Part shown: one piece after another, positions 60,491-64,000 of the stretch
How positions within the stretch are numbered: position 1 is the stretch's first letter
How the letters are laid out: every line of letters begins with the position of its first letter
From: UBA6663 sp044226485
Lineage (GTDB): Bacteria; Chloroflexota; Anaerolineae; Anaerolineales; UBA6663
Assembly (NCBI GenBank): GCA_044226485.1
Contig: JBGAGY010000002.1
Span: forward strand, 248,001-312,000
Direction of reading: 5' to 3'
DNA length: 64,000 bases
The notes under the pieces: model-generated
What the model was told of the DNA's origin: nothing
Seen by the model: only the letters and a program-made list of their open reading frames with translations
Databases searched by the model: none
Position numbers and translations under genes: made by a program

Positions 60491-60693
60491 CCGAATCAGT
60501 GTAGGCCGCGGCGCCGATGCGAGCCATTGACGTTCGTCATGAGCGAGCCGATGGTGGAGCGAGGAACGAAGCGGGCAAAGTCTGTTGGAATTCGCGGATT
60601 AGGGGACGGGGCCAACAAAGCCCAACGAGGCAGGTAGCGCTAGACTTTCACTTGATAGCCATTATCGGGTAGAGTTGAGCCAGGAGACTATCG

Positions 60694-61557
60694 ATGAAAA
60701 TCGTCACCGACAGCGCGGCTGATCTGACACCGGAAGACATCTCTGAAGGCGGTGTGATCGTGGCGCCGCTGATGATCCAATTCCCGGAGGGCGAAAAGGC
60801 GTCGAGCGAACTCACGCCCGACGAGTTCTACAATCGTCTGACGGCCATGCAGCCGCAGATCCCGACCACGGCACAGCCCTCAGGCGGCATGCTCTGGCAG
60901 ATCTATGAAGACGCGGCCAGTCAGGGCGATGACGTGCTGGCCATCCACATCTCGTCTGGCCTGAGCGGCACGGCTGTCACGGCACAGGGCGCCGCTGAGC
61001 GCACCGAGAACGGGCGGGTGACGATCTTCGACAGCCTGACACTTTCAGGCGGCCAGCGCTTTCAGGTGTTGACGGCCGTCAAAGCGATCCAGGCTGGCTG
61101 GTCGCTCGAGCGCATCCTCGAACGCCTTGACGCGCTGCGCAAGGCGACGGAGGTCGTGTTCACGCTTGAGACGCTGACGTACCTGCAGCGCGGCGGCCGG
61201 ATCGGGCGCGTGCAGGCGCTGGCCGGCTCGCTGCTCAACCTCAAGCCTTTGATCCATGTCAACCGCGAAGACGGCAAGTACGACACCGTCGGGCGCGCGC
61301 GCGGCATCAAGCGCGCCCTCGAGGATCTTGTGCGGCATCTGACGAACATGTATCCGAAGGAAACTCCGGTCTGGGTTTCAGTGATGCACGGCCAGGCCGA
61401 AGCTCAGGCTCAGGCGTTGGCGAAGATGCTCGAGGAAGGCCTGAACGTCGCCAAGATCGAGATCCTGCGTGTGTCGCCGATCCTCGGCGTGCACACCGGC
61501 CCGGGCGTCATCGGCGCGACGATCGTGCCGATGGCGTTGGCGGAGATTGACGGGTAG
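60694..61557 (+). CDS. DegV-family fatty-acid-binding protein
   Basis: 287 residues behind AGGAG. MKIVTDSAADLTPED at the N-terminus and IPTTAQPSGGMLWQIYEDAA, then AIHISSGLSGTAVTAQGAAE, are DegV hallmarks. DegV (FakB-type) proteins bind fatty acids for the kinase FakA; no fakA is in the window. The C-terminal domain ends RVSPILGVHTGPGVIGATIV, also conserved. It probably shares a transcript with the thioredoxin gene 72 bases downstream, with a small hairpin between. Confidence 0.94.
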   Translation: MKIVTDSAADLTPEDISEGGVIVAPLMIQFPEGEKASSELTPDEFYNRLTAMQPQIPTTAQPSGGMLWQIYEDAASQGDDVLAIHISSGLSGTAVTAQGAAERTENGRVTIFDSLTLSGGQRFQVLTAVKAIQAGWSLERILERLDALRKATEVVFTLETLTYLQRGGRIGRVQALAGSLLNLKPLIHVNREDGKYDTVGRARGIKRALEDLVRHLTNMYPKETPVWVSVMHGQAEAQAQALAKMLEEGLNVAKIEILRVSPILGVHTGPGVIGATIVPMALAEIDG

Positions 61558-61559
61558 AC

Positions 61560-61609
61560 GACGACTGACGATGGACGACTGACGACGGTTGCAAGGCCTT
61601 GCAGCCGTC
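61560..61609. repeat. Heptamer words with small hairpin (GACGACT words)
   Basis: GACGACT, GACGATG, GACGACT and GACGACG fill 61560-61587 in seven-base phase. GACGGTTGCAAGG (61584-61596) pairs with 61597-61609 except one position. The mirrored arm is much shorter than the word array. Confidence 0.7.
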
Positions 61610-61629
61610 TGCAGTGTGTGGAGTCAATG

Positions 61630-61950
61630 ATGACCTTCCCGAATTTCACTGATGACGACTTCAAGACCATCGTGCTCGGCGCCACAGGCCCGGTGCTCGT
61701 CGATTTCACGGCCGAGTGGTGCGGGCCGTGCCATCGGCTCAAGCCCGAGATCGAGAAGCTGGCCGGCGAACTCGGCGACAAGCTGACGATCGGCGAATTG
61801 AATGTCGACCTGAACTCGCGCACCGCCATGGCCTACGGTGTGATGAGCATCCCCACCCTGATCCTCTTCAAGAACGGGCAGGCTGTCGCGCGCGTCAACG
61901 GCTTCCAGCCAAAAGACAAGATTAAGGCGCAGCTCGCGGCGCATCTGTAA
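61630..61950 (+). CDS. Thioredoxin
   Basis: 106 residues from ATG at 61630 (GGAG six bases upstream; an ATG one codon earlier is possible). Active site WCGPC at 30-34 in FTAEWCGPCHRLKPEIEK, cis-Pro in SIPTLILFKNG. A standard single-domain thioredoxin that reduces protein disulfides in the cytoplasm. Downstream is a heptamer hairpin with a T-rich tail. Confidence 0.95.
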   Translation: MTFPNFTDDDFKTIVLGATGPVLVDFTAEWCGPCHRLKPEIEKLAGELGDKLTIGELNVDLNSRTAMAYGVMSIPTLILFKNGQAVARVNGFQPKDKIKAQLAAHL

Positions 61951-61955
61951 GGTCT

Positions 61956-62021
61956 GACGAAGGACGAAAGACGAAGGACGAAGGCTGAACGTCGTTCAAC
62001 CTTCGTCCTTCGTTTTGTTTC
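61956..62021. terminator. Heptamer-based hairpin terminator after thioredoxin (GACGAAG words)
   Basis: GACGAAG, GACGAAA and two more GACGAAG words fill 61956-61983, then GCTGAAC. ACGAAGGACGAAGGCTGAAC region (61971-61991) pairs with 61993-62013 with one mismatch, then TTTTGTTTC. Same vocabulary as the hairpins at 26571 and 50900. Confidence 0.85.
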
Positions 62022-62092
62022 TGGCAGGCGCGGACAGCGATCATCAACAGCGTAAGGCTTCTTCGTCCCGTGTCATCCAGAGCGCCGGGCCT

Positions 62093-62284
62093 CGCGCGTC
62101 GCGTGTCATCCAGAGCGCCCAGCCTTCTGGGTCCGGAACCCTTCGTAATGAGCGCGAAGGATCGCCTCCGAAGGCCCATATGGTCCGGGCGACAGCCAGC
62201 GAGTCCGATAGGCGATCCTTCGCGCTCATTACAGACGGCTTCGGACCGAAAGGGTTGGGCGCTCTGGATGACACGCGACGCGCG
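62093..62284. repeat. 75-bp inverted repeat, intergenic
   Basis: Left arm 62093-62167 and right arm 62210-62284, 66 of 75 positions complementary, 42-base spacer. The outer 29 and inner 23 bases of the arms match perfectly; nine mismatches cluster in the middle. Partial outer copies of GTGTCATCCAGAGCGCC flank it on the left (62070) and, degenerate, on the right (about 62290). The gene-free stretch 62022-62436 otherwise contains nothing I recognise. Confidence 0.88.
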
Positions 62285-62436
62285 GGGACGGGCGCTTTGG
62301 ATAACATGGGCCGAGAGGCTGCGGCGCGGCGACCACCCACCAGTTGGCAGCGCACTGCCGGGCGCCCAGGCGATCACATGCGGCGCGCGAAGCCACGCGC
62401 ACGAACCTGGAAGGACAACGCGTCCTTCGTCGTTCG

Positions 62437-63669
62437 TCAGGCTTTGCTTCCGTTGGGCAGAGGAGGGTGCAGCGGGATCTGAAGATAGAAGGTGCTGCCG
62501 GGCAGGGCATGCTCGTCGCAGCCTGGGCTCTCGACCCAGATCCGGCCACCGTGAGCGCGGACGACGCCGCGCGCGATCGCCAGGCCGAGGCCCGGGCCCC
62601 CGCCTTTGAACGTGGTCTTGCCTGACGAGTGCAGGGCCACCGACCCCACCTGATAGAACTTCTCGAAAATCAAGCGATGATGCTCGGGCGCCAGACCGAT
62701 CCCTGTGTCGGCGACGATGATCTCGACGCCTGCCTCGCCCGTGTCGAGCGTGACGCCGTGCGTGCGCACCGTGATCACGCCGCCGTCCGGCGTGTACTTC
62801 ACGGCGTTGAGCAGCACCTGATAGACGGCCTTCTGGAGCAAGGTCTGATCTGCGTGGATGAGCGGCAGGTCGGCTGCGTACTCGGTCGTGAGCGTCAGGT
62901 CGCGCTCGCCCAGATCGCGCTTGACGCGATTGACGATGTCGTTGAGCAGGCTGCGGATCGGCACCGGCACCGGCGCGATGCGCAGCCTGTCGCTGTCGAT
63001 GCGGGTGACGTCGAGCATGGTGTTGACGATCTCGTGCAGGCGCTCAGTGCCTTTGGTCAGGCTGTCGAGGATGCGCACGAGCGCCGGGTTGCCAGACACC
63101 GCAGTGTCGGCGCGCAAGACGCTGAGCGAGCCCTTCATCACGGTGATCGGCGTGCGCAGTTCGTGGGCGGCTACCTGGATGAACTCGAGCTTGTTCCGGT
63201 CGAGCTGCTGCAGCGTCTGGTTGGTGCGGCGCAGATCGTCGACGGCGGCCTGATCGTTCTCGCGCATCCGCTCGAGCGTGACGCGCATGATCGAAAGCGC
63301 CATGTGCGGGCTGCGGCTGAGCAGTTGAACGAAGTCGGCCTTGTCGATCTCGAGGACGCGTGTGGCGCGCGTCGTGCAGGCGCTGGCCGAGCGCGGCCCG
63401 TTCTGGATCAGCGCGACTTCGCCGACGAAGCTGCCCTTGCCGACCCGGCGCAGCTCGCGTTCGCCGCCCTTGTCGTCGATGCGCTGCGTGATCGCGCACT
63501 CGCCCTCGGCGATGATGTAGAACGTCTCCTCGCAGACGCCCTCGTGACAGAGCATCTGACCGGCCGGGTAGCGTCGGCCGCGGGTGACCGCCGCGATCGT
63601 CGACAACTCTTCGGCGGAGAGGTCCGGGAAGGTTTCGCGGAGCGTGGGGAGCGGGTCGAGCTCAGGCAT
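62437..63669 (-). CDS. Cyclic-nucleotide-binding-domain histidine kinase
   Basis: 410 residues, no transmembrane helix. Residues 20-135 form a cNMP-binding (Crp-like) domain with phosphate-cassette-like FVGEVALIQNGPRSASA at 81-97. A coiled coil leads to the HisKA box VAAHELRTPITVMKG with His169, then the ATPase domain (LLNAVKYTPDGG, VADTGIGLAPEH, GGPGLGLAIARGV). Ligand-controlled cytoplasmic kinase. It follows another kinase gene by four bases, so the two form one operon. Confidence 0.9.
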   Translation of the reverse strand: MPELDPLPTLRETFPDLSAEELSTIAAVTRGRRYPAGQMLCHEGVCEETFYIIAEGECAITQRIDDKGGERELRRVGKGSFVGEVALIQNGPRSASACTTRATRVLEIDKADFVQLLSRSPHMALSIMRVTLERMRENDQAAVDDLRRTNQTLQQLDRNKLEFIQVAAHELRTPITVMKGSLSVLRADTAVSGNPALVRILDSLTKGTERLHEIVNTMLDVTRIDSDRLRIAPVPVPIRSLLNDIVNRVKRDLGERDLTLTTEYAADLPLIHADQTLLQKAVYQVLLNAVKYTPDGGVITVRTHGVTLDTGEAGVEIIVADTGIGLAPEHHRLIFEKFYQVGSVALHSSGKTTFKGGGPGLGLAIARGVVRAHGGRIWVESPGCDEHALPGSTFYLQIPLHPPLPNGSKA

Positions 63670-63673
63670 GCCC

Positions 63674-64000
63674 TTACCCCAATCCCTCGTCCGGGAGCGC
63701 GCTCAGCGAGGAAGCGGCCGACGTGTCAGGCGCGCCTCCGAGAGACGGGCTGGGGGCGAGGGCCAGAGGCACAGTGAAGTGGAAGGTGCTGCCGCGGCGC
63801 AGTTCCGATTCGAACCAGATGCGGCCGCCCTGGAGCTCGACGAGGTTCTTGACGATGTTCAGGCCCAGGCCGGTGCCCGGCGCCATCTCGCGCGCGAGGC
63901 GATCCTCGGCGCGGAAGAATTTCTGGAAGAGCCGGCCCTGATCCTCGGGCGCGATGCCGATGCCGTTGTCCTGCACTGCGATGTGAAGTTCGCCATCGCG
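63674..64000 (-). CDS. Histidine kinase, C-terminal ATPase part (runs off the window)
   Basis: The frame is open to the window edge; about 108 residues of the C-terminus are present. N1/G1 boxes VQDNGIGIAPEDQGRLF and F box FQKFFRA, G2 box APGTGLGLNIVKNL mark the HATPase domain. The last 25 residues are a Pro/Ser-rich tail. Upstream domains are outside the window. Adjoins the cNMP-binding kinase gene, an unusual kinase-kinase pair. Confidence 0.92.
   Translation of the reverse strand, partial: RDGELHIAVQDNGIGIAPEDQGRLFQKFFRAEDRLAREMAPGTGLGLNIVKNLVELQGGRIWFESELRRGSTFHFTVPLALAPSPSLGGAPDTSAASSLSALPDEGLG

Overview
The window is a GC-rich, gene-dense bacterial chromosome segment with no rRNA, tRNA, CRISPR array, phage gene or transposase that I can see. 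Several traits together suggest a member of the Chloroflexota (inference, not proven): an archaeal-type HMG-CoA synthase / thiolase-fold / DUF35 gene set, an HrcA-CIRCE-controlled grpE-dnaK-dnaJ-prmA operon, DUF2089 and SHOCT-like small proteins, secreted proteins with GTLPAxQDY-type beta-domains, and a secreted beta-helix protein ending in LFLPAIRR. Most gene starts have a clear Shine-Dalgarno sequence, and sigma70-like promoters are readable in several places.

Layout. 1-7.3 kb: end of a PnuC-type transporter, then small single genes (methyltransferase, MarR-GNAT fusion, HxlR regulator with its operator, SnoaL-like, TfoX-like, DUF1697, DinB-like), a CrtI-type desaturase and a deoxynucleoside kinase. 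7.4-13.2 kb: one operon with its own promoter and terminator, encoding a DUF2089 regulator, a repetitive GGD protein, two small proteins, an ABC-2 exporter and a methyltransferase. Four of these proteins carry the same short helical-hairpin module. 13.2-23.5 kb: a secreted repeat protein, a YwiC-like membrane protein, a MacB/FtsX permease made of two fused copies with its ATPase, a secreted beta-helix protein, a serine hydrolase, and an OmpR-type two-component system. 23.6-28.5 kb: a fused sugar-permease-like protein without EAA loops, an M20 amidohydrolase, a membrane protein and an MFS transporter. 28.6-36 kb: three 80-bp intergenic repeats, an ABC-2 exporter operon (two permeases and an ATPase) divergent from a NarL-type two-component system across a pair of tandem palindromes, and a flavoprotein. 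36-42.2 kb: dihaem cytochrome c, DeoR regulator, DUF4406 protein, and a 1260-residue PAS/GAF/HD-GYP protein. 42.3-46.6 kb: the HMG-CoA synthase, secreted protein, thiolase-fold and DUF35 set. 46.8-50.3 kb: membrane proteins and a flavoprotein. 50.4-57 kb: infA and, on the other strand, hrcA-grpE-dnaK-dnaJ-prmA. 57-64 kb: NAT, small membrane proteins with tandem repeats, an SLC13-like transporter, DegV, thioredoxin, and two adjoining histidine kinases.

The most unusual signal is between the genes. At least ten intergenic gaps contain long hairpins whose arms are degenerate seven-base tandem words, mostly of the form GACNNNN or GAGCGAR. Each gap has its own vocabulary, and the second arm mirrors the first in the same seven-base phase. 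They sit in the gaps of the heat-shock operon and at many convergent gene ends. Other intergenic repeats are an 80-bp element in three copies and a 75-bp inverted repeat near 62 kb. Protein-level oddities are a thiolase-fold protein lacking its nucleophilic cysteine, a fused ABC permease lacking its ATPase-docking loops, and the shared module in the 7.5-13.1 kb operon.
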